A stretch of 64,000 bases of DNA from Pseudomonas sp. 10-1B (GCF_000935045.1 NZ_JYKS01000036.1:50279-114278), one strand, 5' to 3'; positions 34,448 to 43,182 are shown, numbered from the stretch's first letter. Notes: generated by a model not told the origin, from the sequence alone. Numbers and translations: made by a program.

Positions 34448-35791
34448 ATGTCCATGACCCCCCGCGAGATCGTCCACGAACTCAACCGCCACATCATCGG
34501 CCAGGACGACGCCAAGCGCGCCGTGGCCATCGCCCTGCGCAACCGCTGGCGGCGCATGCAGCTGCCTGCCGAGCTGCGTGCTGAAGTCACCCCGAAGAAC
34601 ATCCTGATGATCGGCCCCACCGGCGTCGGCAAGACCGAAATCGCCCGCCGCCTGGCCAAATTGGCCAATGCGCCATTCCTCAAGGTCGAAGCCACCAAGT
34701 TCACCGAAGTGGGCTACGTGGGCCGCGACGTCGAGTCGATCATCCGTGACCTGGCCGATGCCGCGCTGAAGATGCTGCGCGAGCAGGAAATCATCCGCGT
34801 GCGTCACCGCGCCGAAGACGCCGCCGAAGACCGTATCCTCGATGCTCTGCTGCCACAGGCACGCGTGACCAGCTTCAGCGAAGAAGCCGCGCAGACCAGC
34901 ACCGATTCCAACACCCGCCAGCTGTTCCGCAAGCGCCTGCGCGAAGGCCAGCTGGACGACAAGGAAATCGAGATCGAAGTGGCCGATGCCGTCGGCGTCG
35001 AGATCGCCGCGCCGCCTGGCATGGAAGAAATGACCAACCAGCTGCAGAGCCTGTTCGCCAACATGGGCAAGGGCAAGCGCAAGGCGCGCAAGCTGAAGGT
35101 GAAAGAAGCACTGAAGATGGTTCGCGATGAAGAAGCGAGCCGCCTGGTCAACGAAGAAGAGCTCAAGGCCAAGGCCCTGGAAGCGGTCGAGCAGCACGGT
35201 ATCGTGTTCATCGACGAGATCGACAAGGTGGCCAAGCGCGGCAATGTCGGCGGCGCCGATGTGTCCCGCGAAGGCGTGCAGCGCGACCTGCTGCCGCTGA
35301 TCGAAGGCTGCACCGTCAACACCAAGCTGGGCATGGTCAAGACCGACCACATCCTGTTCATCGCCTCGGGTGCGTTCCACCTGAGCAAGCCAAGCGACCT
35401 GGTGCCCGAGCTGCAAGGCCGCCTGCCGATCCGCGTGGAACTGAAGGCCCTGACCCCGGAAGACTTCGAGCGCATCCTGCAAGAGCCGCACGCCTCGCTG
35501 ACCGAGCAGTACCAGGCACTGCTCAAGACCGAAGGCCTGAACATCGAATTCCTCGCCGACGGTATCAAGCGCCTGGCCGAGATCGCCTACCAGGTCAACG
35601 AAAAGACCGAGAACATCGGTGCCCGCCGCCTGCACACCCTGCTCGAACGCTTGCTCGAAGAGGTGTCGTTCAGTGCCGGCGACCTGGCCAGCACCCATGA
35701 CGAAGCGCCGATCCAGATCGACGCGGCGTACGTGAACAGCCACCTGGGTGAGCTGGCGCAGAACGAAGACCTGTCGCGTTACATCCTGTAA
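34448..35791 (+). CDS. hslU: ATP-dependent protease ATPase subunit HslU
   Basis: A 447-residue AAA+ unfoldase that feeds substrates to HslV. The start SMTPREIVHELNRHIIGQDD is typical. Walker A GPTGVGKT lies at 56-63, VGYVGRDVESI is the pore region, Walker B is IVFIDEIDKVA near 255, and the sensor 2 region ENIGARRLHT is near 395. The C-terminal end SRYIL is the conserved tail that enters HslV. There is a 17-bp stem-loop terminator right after the stop. Confidence 0.98.
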   Translation: MSMTPREIVHELNRHIIGQDDAKRAVAIALRNRWRRMQLPAELRAEVTPKNILMIGPTGVGKTEIARRLAKLANAPFLKVEATKFTEVGYVGRDVESIIRDLADAALKMLREQEIIRVRHRAEDAAEDRILDALLPQARVTSFSEEAAQTSTDSNTRQLFRKRLREGQLDDKEIEIEVADAVGVEIAAPPGMEEMTNQLQSLFANMGKGKRKARKLKVKEALKMVRDEEASRLVNEEELKAKALEAVEQHGIVFIDEIDKVAKRGNVGGADVSREGVQRDLLPLIEGCTVNTKLGMVKTDHILFIASGAFHLSKPSDLVPELQGRLPIRVELKALTPEDFERILQEPHASLTEQYQALLKTEGLNIEFLADGIKRLAEIAYQVNEKTENIGARRLHTLLERLLEEVSFSAGDLASTHDEAPIQIDAAYVNSHLGELAQNEDLSRYIL

Positions 35792-35800
35792 GACCGCAGG

Positions 35801-35817
35801 GGGCCGCTGTGCGGCCC
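35801..35817 (+). terminator. Terminator hairpin after hslU
   Basis: GGGCCGC-TGT-GCGGCCC ten bases after the stop codon, continuing into REP sequence rather than a U-run. The hairpin is strong, but without a T-run its efficiency is uncertain. Confidence 0.55.
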
Positions 35818-36012
35818 ATCGCCGGCAAGCCAGCTCCCACAGGTACTGCACAATCCTGAAGACTGTGCAGTACCTGTGGGAGCAACTGTCTTGTATTGCC
35901 TGGCCTCATCGCCGGCAAGCCGGCTCCCACAGGTACTGCACAGGGCTTGAGGCCTATGCGGTCGAGGTGGGAGCTGGCTTGCCGGCGAATGGGCTGCAAA
36001 GCAGCCCCCTTG
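35818..36012. repeat. REP cluster, two pairs
   Basis: Two REP pairs in a row: ATCGCCGGCAAGCCAGCTCC at 35818 faces a degenerate copy ending GGGAGCAACTGTCT, then ATCGCCGGCAAGCCGGCTCC near 35908 faces GGAGCTGGCTTGCCGGCGAA. The left and right segments both contain AGGTACTGCACA, pointing to duplication. It fills most of the 279-bp hslU to DUF971 gap; the last 60 bp hold only GGGCTGC-AAA-GCAGCCC and leader. Confidence 0.88.
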
Positions 36013-36070
36013 CACAATCCCCCGAATCTCCCGAAGCTGTGCACTATCAGCTCCCCAGAGATTCCAGCCC

Positions 36071-36448
36071 ATGGCCCGCCTGCCCACCGCCATCAACCTG
36101 CACAAAGCCTCGAAAACCCTCAGCCTCACCTACGCCCCCGGCGAGGTCTACCACCTGCCCGCCGAGTTCCTGCGCGTGCACTCCCCCTCCGCCGAGGTCC
36201 AGGGCCACGGCAATCCCATCCTGCAATTCGGCAAGATCAACGTCGGTCTGGTCGGCCTGGAACCTGCCGGCCAATATGCACTGAAACTGACCTTCGACGA
36301 CGGCCACGACAGCGGCCTGTTCACCTGGGAATACCTCGAGCAGCTGTGCCTGCGCCAGGAACAACTGTGGGCCGAGTACCTCGACGAGCTGCACAAGGCC
36401 GGAAAGTCCCGCGATCCTGCCGAGTCGGTCGTTAAACTTATGCTCTAG
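36071..36448 (+). CDS. DUF971 protein (gamma-butyrobetaine hydroxylase-like N-terminal domain)
   Basis: A 125-residue single DUF971 domain. LPTAINLHKASKTLSLTYAP, YHLPAEFLRVHSPSAEVQGH and TFDDGHDSGLFTWEYLEQL are the typical strings of this zinc-ribbon-less short form. In eukaryotic enzymes the domain precedes the dioxygenase; bacterial stand-alone copies have been linked to iron-sulphur or CoA metabolism but the function is unsettled. The gene commonly sits between hslU and the pha cluster in Pseudomonas. The start ATG is 58 bp after the end of the REP cluster. Confidence 0.88.
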   Translation: MARLPTAINLHKASKTLSLTYAPGEVYHLPAEFLRVHSPSAEVQGHGNPILQFGKINVGLVGLEPAGQYALKLTFDDGHDSGLFTWEYLEQLCLRQEQLWAEYLDELHKAGKSRDPAESVVKLML

Positions 36449-36464
36449 CGCAAGCCCTTCAGGG

Positions 36465-36484
36465 TTTAGAGCGCATTTTCTAAA
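36465..36484 (+). promoter_or_regulatory. Candidate PhaD operator upstream of phaC1
   Basis: TTTAGA-GCGCATTT-TCTAAA, a perfect 6-bp inverted repeat with an 8-bp spacer, 231 bp before the phaC1 start. PhaD operators have been described as 6-bp half-sites spaced by 8 bp. A weaker site of the same design lies upstream of phaI. Confidence 0.7.
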
Positions 36485-36506
36485 TTCATCTGTTTGAATG
36501 CCCTAC

Positions 36507-36530
36507 AGACAGCTCAGCGAAGGGCTGTCT
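36507..36530 (+). terminator. Possible terminator after the DUF971 gene
   Basis: AGACAGC-10 nt-GCTGTCT forms a 7-bp stem followed by TGCG, not a U-run. It could equally be a leader structure of the phaC1 transcript. A second inverted repeat CCTGCA-TCACTT-TGCAGG is at 36575-36592. The remaining 267-bp gap holds no gene. Confidence 0.35.
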
Positions 36531-36715
36531 TGCGCAATGCATGAAAGTCGGGTAACCAATGGGGTGGCAAGCTCCCTGCATCACTTTGCAGGTAGTCACA
36601 ACCCTCGCAGCACCGCTGTTCCTTATCACTGGTCACCCGAGTAGCAGTACCGGGCTCAGGACTGTGCACCCGCCACAGCAACCGGTACTCGTCTCAGGAC
36701 AACGGAGCGTCGTAG

Positions 36716-38395
36716 ATGAGTAACAAGAACAACGATGAGCTACAGCGGCAGGCCTCGGAGAACACCCTGGGGCTTAACCCGGTCATCGGCATCCGCCGCA
36801 AGGATCTGTTGAGCTCGGCACGCACCGTGCTGCGCCAGGCCGTGCGCCAACCGCTGCACAGCGCCAAGCATGTGGCCCACTTTGGCCTGGAGCTGAAGAA
36901 CGTGCTGCTGGGCAAGTCCAGCCTGGCCCCGGAAAGCGACGACCGCCGCTTCAATGACCCGGCCTGGAGCAACAACCCACTGTACCGCCGCTACCTGCAA
37001 ACCTACCTGGCCTGGCGCAAGGAGCTGCAGGACTGGATCGGCAGCAGCGACCTGTCACCCCAGGACATCAGCCGCGGCCAGTTCGTCATCAACCTGATGA
37101 CCGAAGCCATGGCGCCGACCAACACCCTGTCCAACCCGGCAGCGGTCAAACGCTTCTTCGAAACCGGCGGCAAGAGCCTGCTCGATGGCCTGTCCAACCT
37201 GGCCAAGGACATGGTCAACAATGGCGGCATGCCCAGCCAGGTGAACATGGACGCCTTCGAGGTGGGCAAGAACCTGGGCACCAGCGAAGGTGCCGTGGTG
37301 TACCGCAACGATGTGCTGGAACTGATCCAGTACAGCCCGATCACCGAGCAGGTGCATGCCCGCCCGCTGCTGGTGGTGCCGCCGCAGATCAACAAGTTCT
37401 ACGTGTTCGACCTGAGCCCGGAAAAGAGCCTGGCGCGCTACTGCCTGCGCTCGCAGCAGCAGACCTTCATCATCAGCTGGCGCAACCCGACCAAGGCCCA
37501 GCGCGAATGGGGCCTGTCCACCTACATCGATGCACTCAAGGAAGCGGTCGACGCAGTGCTGGCGATTACCGGCAGCAAGGACCTGAACATGCTCGGTGCC
37601 TGCTCCGGTGGCATCACCTGCACCGCACTGGTGGGCCACTATGCCGCCCTCGGCGAAAACAAGGTCAATGCCCTGACCCTGCTGGTCAGCGTGCTGGACA
37701 CCACCATGGACAACCAGGTCGCGCTGTTCGTCGACGAGCAGACCCTGGAAGCCGCCAAGCGCCATTCCTACCAGGCCGGCGTGCTCGAAGGCAGCGAGAT
37801 GGCCAAGGTGTTCGCCTGGATGCGCCCCAACGACCTGATCTGGAACTACTGGGTCAACAACTACCTGCTCGGCAACGAGCCGCCAGTGTTCGACATCCTG
37901 TTCTGGAACAATGACACCACACGCCTCCCGGCGGCTTTCCACGGCGACCTGATCGAGATGTTCAAGAGCAACCCGCTGACCCGCGCGGACGCCCTGGAAG
38001 TGTGCGGCACCCCGATCGACCTGAAGCAAGTACAGTGCGATATCTTCAGCGTTGCCGGCACCGCCGACCACATCACCCCGTGGCAGTCGTGCTACCGCTC
38101 GGCGCACCTGTTCGGCGGCAAGATCGAGTTCGTGCTGTCCAACAGCGGCCACATCCAGAGCATCCTCAACCCGCCGGGCAACCCCAAGGCACGCTTCATG
38201 ACCGGCGCCGACCGCCCGGGTGACCCGGTGGCCTGGCAGGAGAACGCCACCAAGCATGCCGACTCCTGGTGGCTGCATTGGCAGACGTGGCTGGGCGAGC
38301 GTGCCGGTGAACTGAAAAAGGCGCCGACCCGCCTGGGCAACCGCGCCTATGCCGCCGGCGAAGCAGCCCCGGGCACCTACGTTCACGAGCGTTGA
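36716..38395 (+). CDS. phaC1: Class II PHA synthase 1
   Basis: A 559-residue polymerase that builds medium-chain-length polyhydroxyalkanoate from (R)-3-hydroxyacyl-CoA on the granule surface. The start is SNKNNDELQRQASENTLGLN. The lipase-like box GACSGG has the nucleophile Cys296 (acyl carrier site). TADHITPW supplies the Asp and SNSGHIQSI the His of the triad. VPPQINKFYVFDLSP and RPNDLIWNYWVNNYLLG are class II marks. It begins the phaC1-phaZ-phaC2-phaD operon; phaZ starts 63 bp later. It is closely related to phaC2 at 39429, with the cysteine at the identical residue number. Confidence 0.98.
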   Translation: MSNKNNDELQRQASENTLGLNPVIGIRRKDLLSSARTVLRQAVRQPLHSAKHVAHFGLELKNVLLGKSSLAPESDDRRFNDPAWSNNPLYRRYLQTYLAWRKELQDWIGSSDLSPQDISRGQFVINLMTEAMAPTNTLSNPAAVKRFFETGGKSLLDGLSNLAKDMVNNGGMPSQVNMDAFEVGKNLGTSEGAVVYRNDVLELIQYSPITEQVHARPLLVVPPQINKFYVFDLSPEKSLARYCLRSQQQTFIISWRNPTKAQREWGLSTYIDALKEAVDAVLAITGSKDLNMLGACSGGITCTALVGHYAALGENKVNALTLLVSVLDTTMDNQVALFVDEQTLEAAKRHSYQAGVLEGSEMAKVFAWMRPNDLIWNYWVNNYLLGNEPPVFDILFWNNDTTRLPAAFHGDLIEMFKSNPLTRADALEVCGTPIDLKQVQCDIFSVAGTADHITPWQSCYRSAHLFGGKIEFVLSNSGHIQSILNPPGNPKARFMTGADRPGDPVAWQENATKHADSWWLHWQTWLGERAGELKKAPTRLGNRAYAAGEAAPGTYVHER

Positions 38396-38457
38396 GTTGT
38401 AGCGCCGTGGCCACCTGCGGGGGCCACGGTGTTTCATTTCACTCAAGAGTCACGCGC

Positions 38458-39309
38458 ATGCCGCAACCCTATATCTTCAGGACCGTCGAGCTGGACACCC
38501 AGTCCATCCGCACCGCGGTCCGCCCAGGCAAGCCGCACCTGACGCCGCTGCTGATCTTCAACGGCATCGGCGCCAACCTGGAGCTGGTGTTTCCGTTCAT
38601 CGAGGCACTGGACCCGGACCTGGAAGTCATCGCCTTCGACGTGCCCGGGGTCGGCGGCTCGTCCACGCCACGCCACCCGTACCGCTTCCCCGGGCTGGCC
38701 AAGCTGACGGCACGCATGCTCGACTACCTCGACTACGGCCAGGTCAATGTGATCGGGGTGTCCTGGGGTGGCGCGCTGGCCCAGCAGTTTGCCCACGACT
38801 ACCCCGAGCGCTGCAAGAAACTGGTGCTGGCCGCCACCGCTGCCGGCGCGGTGATGGTACCGGGCAAGCCCAAGGTGCTGTGGAACATGGCCAGCCCCAG
38901 GCGCTACATCCAGCCGTCCCATGTCATTCGCATTGCTCCGTTGATCTATGGTGGGGCGTTTCGTCGCGACCCGGACCTGGCCCTGAGTCACGCCTCCAAA
39001 GTGCGCTCCGGCGGCAAGATGGGCTACTACTGGCAGCTGTTCGCCGGGCTGGGCTGGACCAGCATCCACTGGCTGCACAGGATCCAGCAGCCCACCCTGG
39101 TGCTGGCGGGCGACGACGACCCGCTGATCCCGCTGATCAACATGCGCCTGCTGGCCTGGCGGATTCCCAATGCACAGCTACACATTATCGACGACGGCCA
39201 TTTGTTCCTGATCACCCGGGCCGAGGCCGTTGCCCCGATCATCATGAAATTCCTGCAGCAAGAGCGCCAGCGTGCGGTCATGCACCCCCGCCCGGCAGCG
39301 GGCGGGTAA
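38458..39309 (+). CDS. phaZ: Intracellular PHA depolymerase
   Basis: A 283-residue alpha/beta hydrolase that releases 3-hydroxyacids from stored medium-chain PHA. Triad residues are visible: Ser102 in GVSWGG, Asp221 in GDDDPLIP and His248 in DDGHLF. These agree with those reported for P. putida PhaZ. The lid region between about 130 and 185 is hydrophobic. The chosen ATG begins MPQPYIFRTVELD; the open sequence before it overlaps only the phaC1 end. It lies between the two synthase genes so that synthesis and mobilisation are transcribed together. Confidence 0.97.
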   Translation: MPQPYIFRTVELDTQSIRTAVRPGKPHLTPLLIFNGIGANLELVFPFIEALDPDLEVIAFDVPGVGGSSTPRHPYRFPGLAKLTARMLDYLDYGQVNVIGVSWGGALAQQFAHDYPERCKKLVLAATAAGAVMVPGKPKVLWNMASPRRYIQPSHVIRIAPLIYGGAFRRDPDLALSHASKVRSGGKMGYYWQLFAGLGWTSIHWLHRIQQPTLVLAGDDDPLIPLINMRLLAWRIPNAQLHIIDDGHLFLITRAEAVAPIIMKFLQQERQRAVMHPRPAAGG

Positions 39310-39324
39310 ATCGATGCGGCCTTC

Positions 39325-39388
39325 TTCGCGGGCATGCCCGCTCCCACAGGGACGGCGCTGAACCTGTGGGAGCGGGCTTGCCCGCGAA
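39325..39388. repeat. REP pair within the pha operon
   Basis: Inverted TTCGCGGGCATGCCCGCTCC and GGAGCGGGCTTGCCCGCGAA with CACAGG/CCTGTG tails and only 14 bp between. It lies in the 119-bp phaZ-phaC2 gap, so it may modulate read-through to phaC2. Confidence 0.9.
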
Positions 39389-39428
39389 GGTCTCGAATGC
39401 GAAATTGCTCAAACAAGGGAGTGTTGCC

Positions 39429-41111
39429 ATGAAAGACAAACCGGCCAAAGGAACGCCAACGCTTCCCGCCACCAGCATGAACGTGCAGAACGCCATCCTC
39501 GGCCTGCGCGGCCGTGACCTGATTTCCACGCTGCGCAGTGTCGGCCGGCACAGCCTGCTCAACCCCTTGCACACAGCCAGCCACCTGCTGGCCCTGGGCG
39601 GGCAGCTGGGCCGTGTGATGCTGGGTGACACGCCGTACCAGCCGAGCCCACGCGACCCGCGCTTCAACGACCCGACGTGGAGCCAGAACCCGTTCTACCG
39701 CCGTGGCCTGCAGGCCTACCTGGCCTGGCAGAAGCAGACCCGCCTGTGGATCGACGAAAGCCACCTGGACGACGATGATCGGGCCCGTGCGCACTTCCTG
39801 TTCAGCCTGATCAACGACGCCCTGGCGCCCAGCAATTCGCTGCTCAACCCGCTGGCGGTCAAGGAGCTGTTCAATACCGGCGGGCAAAGCCTGGTACGCG
39901 GCGTGGCGCACCTGCTCGACGACTTGCGCCACAACGACGGCCTGCCACGCCAGGTGGACGAGCGCGCCTTCGAAGTGGGCGGCAACCTGGCTGCGACCCC
40001 CGGCGCGGTGGTGTTTCGCAACGAACTGCTGGAGCTGATCCAGTACAAGCCGATGAGCGAAAAGCAGCACGCCCGCCCACTGCTGGTGGTGCCGCCGCAA
40101 ATCAACAAGTTCTACATCTTCGACCTCAGCCCGACCAACAGCTTCGTCCAGTACATGCTCAAGAGCGGCCTGCAGGTGTTCATGGTCAGCTGGCGCAACC
40201 CCGACCCGCGCCACCGCGAATGGGGCCTGTCCAGCTACGTGCAAGCCCTGGAAGAAGCGCTCAACGCCTGCCGCAGCATCAGCGGCAACCGCGACCCCAA
40301 CCTGATGGGCGCCTGCGCCGGCGGCTTGACCATGGCCGCGCTGCAGGGCCACCTGCAGGCCAAGCACCAGTTGCGCCGGGTGCGCAGTGCCACCTACCTG
40401 GTCAGCCTGCTCGACAGCAAGTTCGAAAGCCCAGCCAGCCTGTTCGCCGACGAGCAGACCATCGAAGCGGCCAAGCGCCGTTCCTACCAGCGCGGCGTGC
40501 TGGACGGCGCCGAGGTGGCACGGATTTTCGCCTGGATGCGGCCCAACGACCTGATCTGGAACTACTGGGTCAACAACTACCTGCTCGGCAAGACGCCACC
40601 GGCCTTCGACATCCTCTACTGGAACGCCGACAGCACGCGCCTGCCCGCCGCGCTGCATGGCGACCTGCTGGACTTCTTCAAGCTCAACCCGTTGACCCAC
40701 CCGGCCGGCCTGGAGGTGTGCGGCACCCCCATCGACTTGCAGAAGGTCGAGCTCGACAGTTTCACCGTGGCTGGCAGCAACGACCACATCACCCCCTGGG
40801 ACGCGGTGTACCGCTCGGCCTTGCTGCTGGGAGGCGAGCGGCGCTTCGTGCTGGCCAACAGCGGGCATATCCAGAGCATCATCAACCCGCCCGGCAACCC
40901 CAAGGCCTACTACCTGGCCAACCCCAAGCTGAGCAGCGACCCGCGCGCCTGGTTCCACGACGCCAAGCGCAGCGAAGGCAGCTGGTGGCCGTTGTGGCTG
41001 GAGTGGATCACCCCACGCTCCGGCCCGCTCAAGGCACCGCGCAGCGAACTGGGCAATGCCACCTACCCACCGCTGGGCCCCGCGCCGGGCACCTATGTCT
41101 TGACCCGATGA
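39429..41111 (+). CDS. phaC2: Class II PHA synthase 2
   Basis: A 560-residue polymerase paralogous to phaC1. The box is GACAGG with Cys296; SNDHITPW and NSGHIQSI give the Asp and His. The N-terminus (MKDKPAKGTPTLPATSMNVQ) differs and the residues around the cysteine change from CSGGI to CAGGL. Many stretches are identical to PhaC1, for example VPPQINKFYIFDLSP and MRPNDLIWNYWVNNYLLG. PhaC2 has a broader or lower-activity role in P. putida. The earlier open frame overlaps phaZ and is ignored. phaD starts 13 bp after the stop. Confidence 0.97.
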   Translation: MKDKPAKGTPTLPATSMNVQNAILGLRGRDLISTLRSVGRHSLLNPLHTASHLLALGGQLGRVMLGDTPYQPSPRDPRFNDPTWSQNPFYRRGLQAYLAWQKQTRLWIDESHLDDDDRARAHFLFSLINDALAPSNSLLNPLAVKELFNTGGQSLVRGVAHLLDDLRHNDGLPRQVDERAFEVGGNLAATPGAVVFRNELLELIQYKPMSEKQHARPLLVVPPQINKFYIFDLSPTNSFVQYMLKSGLQVFMVSWRNPDPRHREWGLSSYVQALEEALNACRSISGNRDPNLMGACAGGLTMAALQGHLQAKHQLRRVRSATYLVSLLDSKFESPASLFADEQTIEAAKRRSYQRGVLDGAEVARIFAWMRPNDLIWNYWVNNYLLGKTPPAFDILYWNADSTRLPAALHGDLLDFFKLNPLTHPAGLEVCGTPIDLQKVELDSFTVAGSNDHITPWDAVYRSALLLGGERRFVLANSGHIQSIINPPGNPKAYYLANPKLSSDPRAWFHDAKRSEGSWWPLWLEWITPRSGPLKAPRSELGNATYPPLGPAPGTYVLTR

Positions 41112-41124
41112 GCATGCCGACTGG

Positions 41125-41739
41125 ATGAAAACCCGCGACCGTATCCTCGAGTGCGCCCTGCAGCTGTTCAACCAGCAGGGCGAGCCGAACGTATCGACCC
41201 TGGAAATTGCCAACGAACTGGGCATCAGCCCAGGCAACCTGTACTACCACTTCCACGGCAAGGAGCCGTTGGTGCTGGGGCTGTTCGAGCGTTTTGAAGA
41301 GGCCCTGATGCCGTTGCTCGACCCACCCCTGGAGGTGCGCCTGGACGCCGAGGACTACTGGCTGTTCCTGCACCTGATCGTCGAGCGCATGGCGCAATAC
41401 CGCTTCCTGTTCCAGGACCTGTCGAACCTGACCGGGCGCCTGCCCAAGCTGGCCCGGGGCATGCGCAGCCTGATCAATGCGCTCAAGCGCACACTGGCGG
41501 CGTTGTTGGCCAGCCTCAAGGGCCAGGGGCTGGTGGAAAGTGATACCCAGGCGCTGGGGCAACTGGTGGAGCAGATCACCCTGACGTTGATGTTCTCGCT
41601 GGATTACCAGCGGGTGCTCGGGCGCGAGGGGGATGTGGGGATTGTGGTGTACCAGGTGATGATGCTGGTGGCGCCGCACCTGCAGGCCCCGGCACGGGCG
41701 GCGGCAGAGCAGTTGGCGGTGAAGTACCTGGAGGGGTAG
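41125..41739 (+). CDS. phaD: TetR-family regulator PhaD
   Basis: A 204-residue TetR-type transcription factor. The DNA-binding helix-turn-helix is near residues 25-46: VSTLEIANELGISPGNLYYH. The rest is helical ligand-binding. In P. putida PhaD is an activator of the pha genes with an acyl-CoA-type effector. It closes the phaC1ZC2D operon, 13 bp after phaC2, and is separated from convergent phaF by a REP pair. Candidate operators are at 36465-36484 and 43135-43154. Confidence 0.96.
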   Translation: MKTRDRILECALQLFNQQGEPNVSTLEIANELGISPGNLYYHFHGKEPLVLGLFERFEEALMPLLDPPLEVRLDAEDYWLFLHLIVERMAQYRFLFQDLSNLTGRLPKLARGMRSLINALKRTLAALLASLKGQGLVESDTQALGQLVEQITLTLMFSLDYQRVLGREGDVGIVVYQVMMLVAPHLQAPARAAAEQLAVKYLEG

Positions 41740-41763
41740 GCCGGTCAGTTCGGTGGTGAGGCC

Positions 41764-41845
41764 TTCGCGGGCATGCCCGCTCCCACAGGGTCTGCGCTGA
41801 TTTCCGGATCTGCGCTGTACCTGTGGGAGCGGGCGAGCCCGCGAA
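41764..41845. repeat. REP pair, TTCGCGGGC class
   Basis: TTCGCGGGCATGCCCGCTCC and GGAGCGGGCGAGCCCGCGAA inverted with CACAGG tails. It lies between convergent phaD and phaF and is the likely joint terminator of both pha operons. Confidence 0.9.
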
Positions 41846-41860
41846 GAGGGCGACGCGATA

Positions 41861-42628
41861 TCAGATCAGGGTACCGGTACCAGTCGGTGCCGACGGGGTG
41901 CTGCCGGCCGGGGTGGCGGCAGGTGCCGGTGCTGCGGTGGCGGCTGGCGCAGCGCTGGCCGCTGGGGCTGCTGGCTTGGCTGCTGCCGGCTTCGCGGCGG
42001 CCGGTTTGGCCGGAGCTTTCTTCACGGCTGGTTTCTTCGCTGCCGCTGCCGGCTTCGCCGCTGCGGTTTTGGCTGCTGGTTTCGCCGCTGCAGTTTTAGC
42101 CGCCGGCTTGGCCGCTGCCGTTTTCGCCGCAGGCTTGGCAGCTGCTGCCTTGGCCAGTGGCTTGGCCGCAGCCTTGCTCGCCGCCGGTTTGCTCGCAGCA
42201 CTGCGCGACGAGATCGGCGTAACCGAAGCGCCGGTCAGTTTCTCGATCTGCTTGGTCAGGCTATCCACCTGCTGGTGCAGGGCCTTGATCTCGTTGCGGC
42301 TCGGTACGCCAAGGCGCGAGATGGCGCTGTTCAGGCGCTTGTCGAAGGCCTCTTCGAGTTCACTCCACTTGCCCAGCGCACGGTCCTTTACCCCAGACAC
42401 ACGCGAAGTGGTCGACGACTTGGCGGTTTCCGCCACGTCTTCAGCGGTCTTCTTCGCTTGCTTCTCGGCCTTCTCGCCATCCTTCACCAGCGAGTCGAAC
42501 AGCTTCGGGCCGTCCTGGTCGATCTTCGAGTAGATACCCAGCCCCGCCAGCCAGATCTTGCGGGAGTACTTCTCGATCCCGCCGACCCAGGAGCTGCCTT
42601 CTTTTTCGGTATTCTTCTTGCCAGCCAT
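41861..42628 (-). CDS. phaF: Phasin PhaF with histone H1-like tail
   Basis: A 255-residue granule-associated protein. The N-terminal about 140 residues are a phasin domain with SRKIWLAGLGIYSKI near 27-41 and a heptad-like region (SRNEIKALHQQVDSLTKQIE) near 114-133. The C-terminal half consists of Ala/Lys/Pro repeats (KPAAKTAAA and KPAAAKPAA units, about 12 of them), like histone H1. In P. putida PhaF coats PHA granules, binds DNA without sequence preference and helps share granules at division. The ATG is chosen over 28 upstream codons because it matches MAGKKNTEKEG. It is downstream of phaI by ten bases. Confidence 0.97.
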   Translation of the reverse strand: MAGKKNTEKEGSSWVGGIEKYSRKIWLAGLGIYSKIDQDGPKLFDSLVKDGEKAEKQAKKTAEDVAETAKSSTTSRVSGVKDRALGKWSELEEAFDKRLNSAISRLGVPSRNEIKALHQQVDSLTKQIEKLTGASVTPISSRSAASKPAASKAAAKPLAKAAAAKPAAKTAAAKPAAKTAAAKPAAKTAAAKPAAAAKKPAVKKAPAKPAAAKPAAAKPAAPAASAAPAATAAPAPAATPAGSTPSAPTGTGTLI

Positions 42629-42638
42629 CCTGCTCTCC

Positions 42639-43058
42639 TTATGGTTTGTGCGCGACGCGCTCGAGCAGCTCGTGCAGCTGTTCAAGCTTGATGGACAACG
42701 CCTCAACGTCATGTTTAGACGGAATGCCCAGGCGATTCAAGGCGCGACCTACCCGCGCGTCGAAAGCTTTTTCGATCTTGTCCAGTTGAATTTCGACCTT
42801 GCCACGTACGCGACTGACTTCTTCGCTGGCTTCGTCGAGCTGATTGTTGGCGGCATCGAGCTCTTTGTCGATGCGCTTCTTGCCACGTTTCTCGACGCCT
42901 TCGCCGGCCTTGACCAGCTCATTGAAGTACTCGGAGCCTTCCTGACCCACGCGTGCATACGCGCCTATGCCAGCCAGCCAGATCTTGCGCGCGTAGCCGC
43001 GCACTTCGCCCAACGTACCCGGGGCGTCGTCCTTTTTCTTCACATTCACTTTGGCCAT
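42639..43058 (-). CDS. phaI: Phasin PhaI
   Basis: A 139-residue phasin paralogous to the first part of PhaF. Both share RKIWLAGxGxY near the start and RxLNRLGIPSKHDVEALSIK-like text near the end. It covers PHA granules at the polymer-water interface. AKVNVKKKDDAPGTLGEVRG is the start; the ATG at 43058 is preferred over earlier in-frame codons. It precedes phaF by ten bases on the same strand. A candidate PhaD operator lies 77 bp upstream. Confidence 0.96.
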   Translation of the reverse strand: MAKVNVKKKDDAPGTLGEVRGYARKIWLAGIGAYARVGQEGSEYFNELVKAGEGVEKRGKKRIDKELDAANNQLDEASEEVSRVRGKVEIQLDKIEKAFDARVGRALNRLGIPSKHDVEALSIKLEQLHELLERVAHKP

Positions 43059-43134
43059 GCTCTGTATCTCATGCTCATGAGTGGAGGAGGAACCGCCCAT
43101 GGAGGTTGGGCTTGAGCATAAGGTAGAGAGGGAA

Positions 43135-43154
43135 ATTAGAATCTTCACCCTAAG
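43135..43154 (-). promoter_or_regulatory. Candidate PhaD operator upstream of phaI
   Basis: Plus-strand text ATTAGA-ATCTTCAC-CCTAAG has the same 6-8-6 layout as the phaC1 site, with half-sites ATTAGA and CTTAGG against TTTAGA. It is 77 bp upstream of the phaI start. The match is degenerate. Confidence 0.5.
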
Positions 43155-43182
43155 TGAACGGCTTCAGGGGTGTGTCGCCTTT

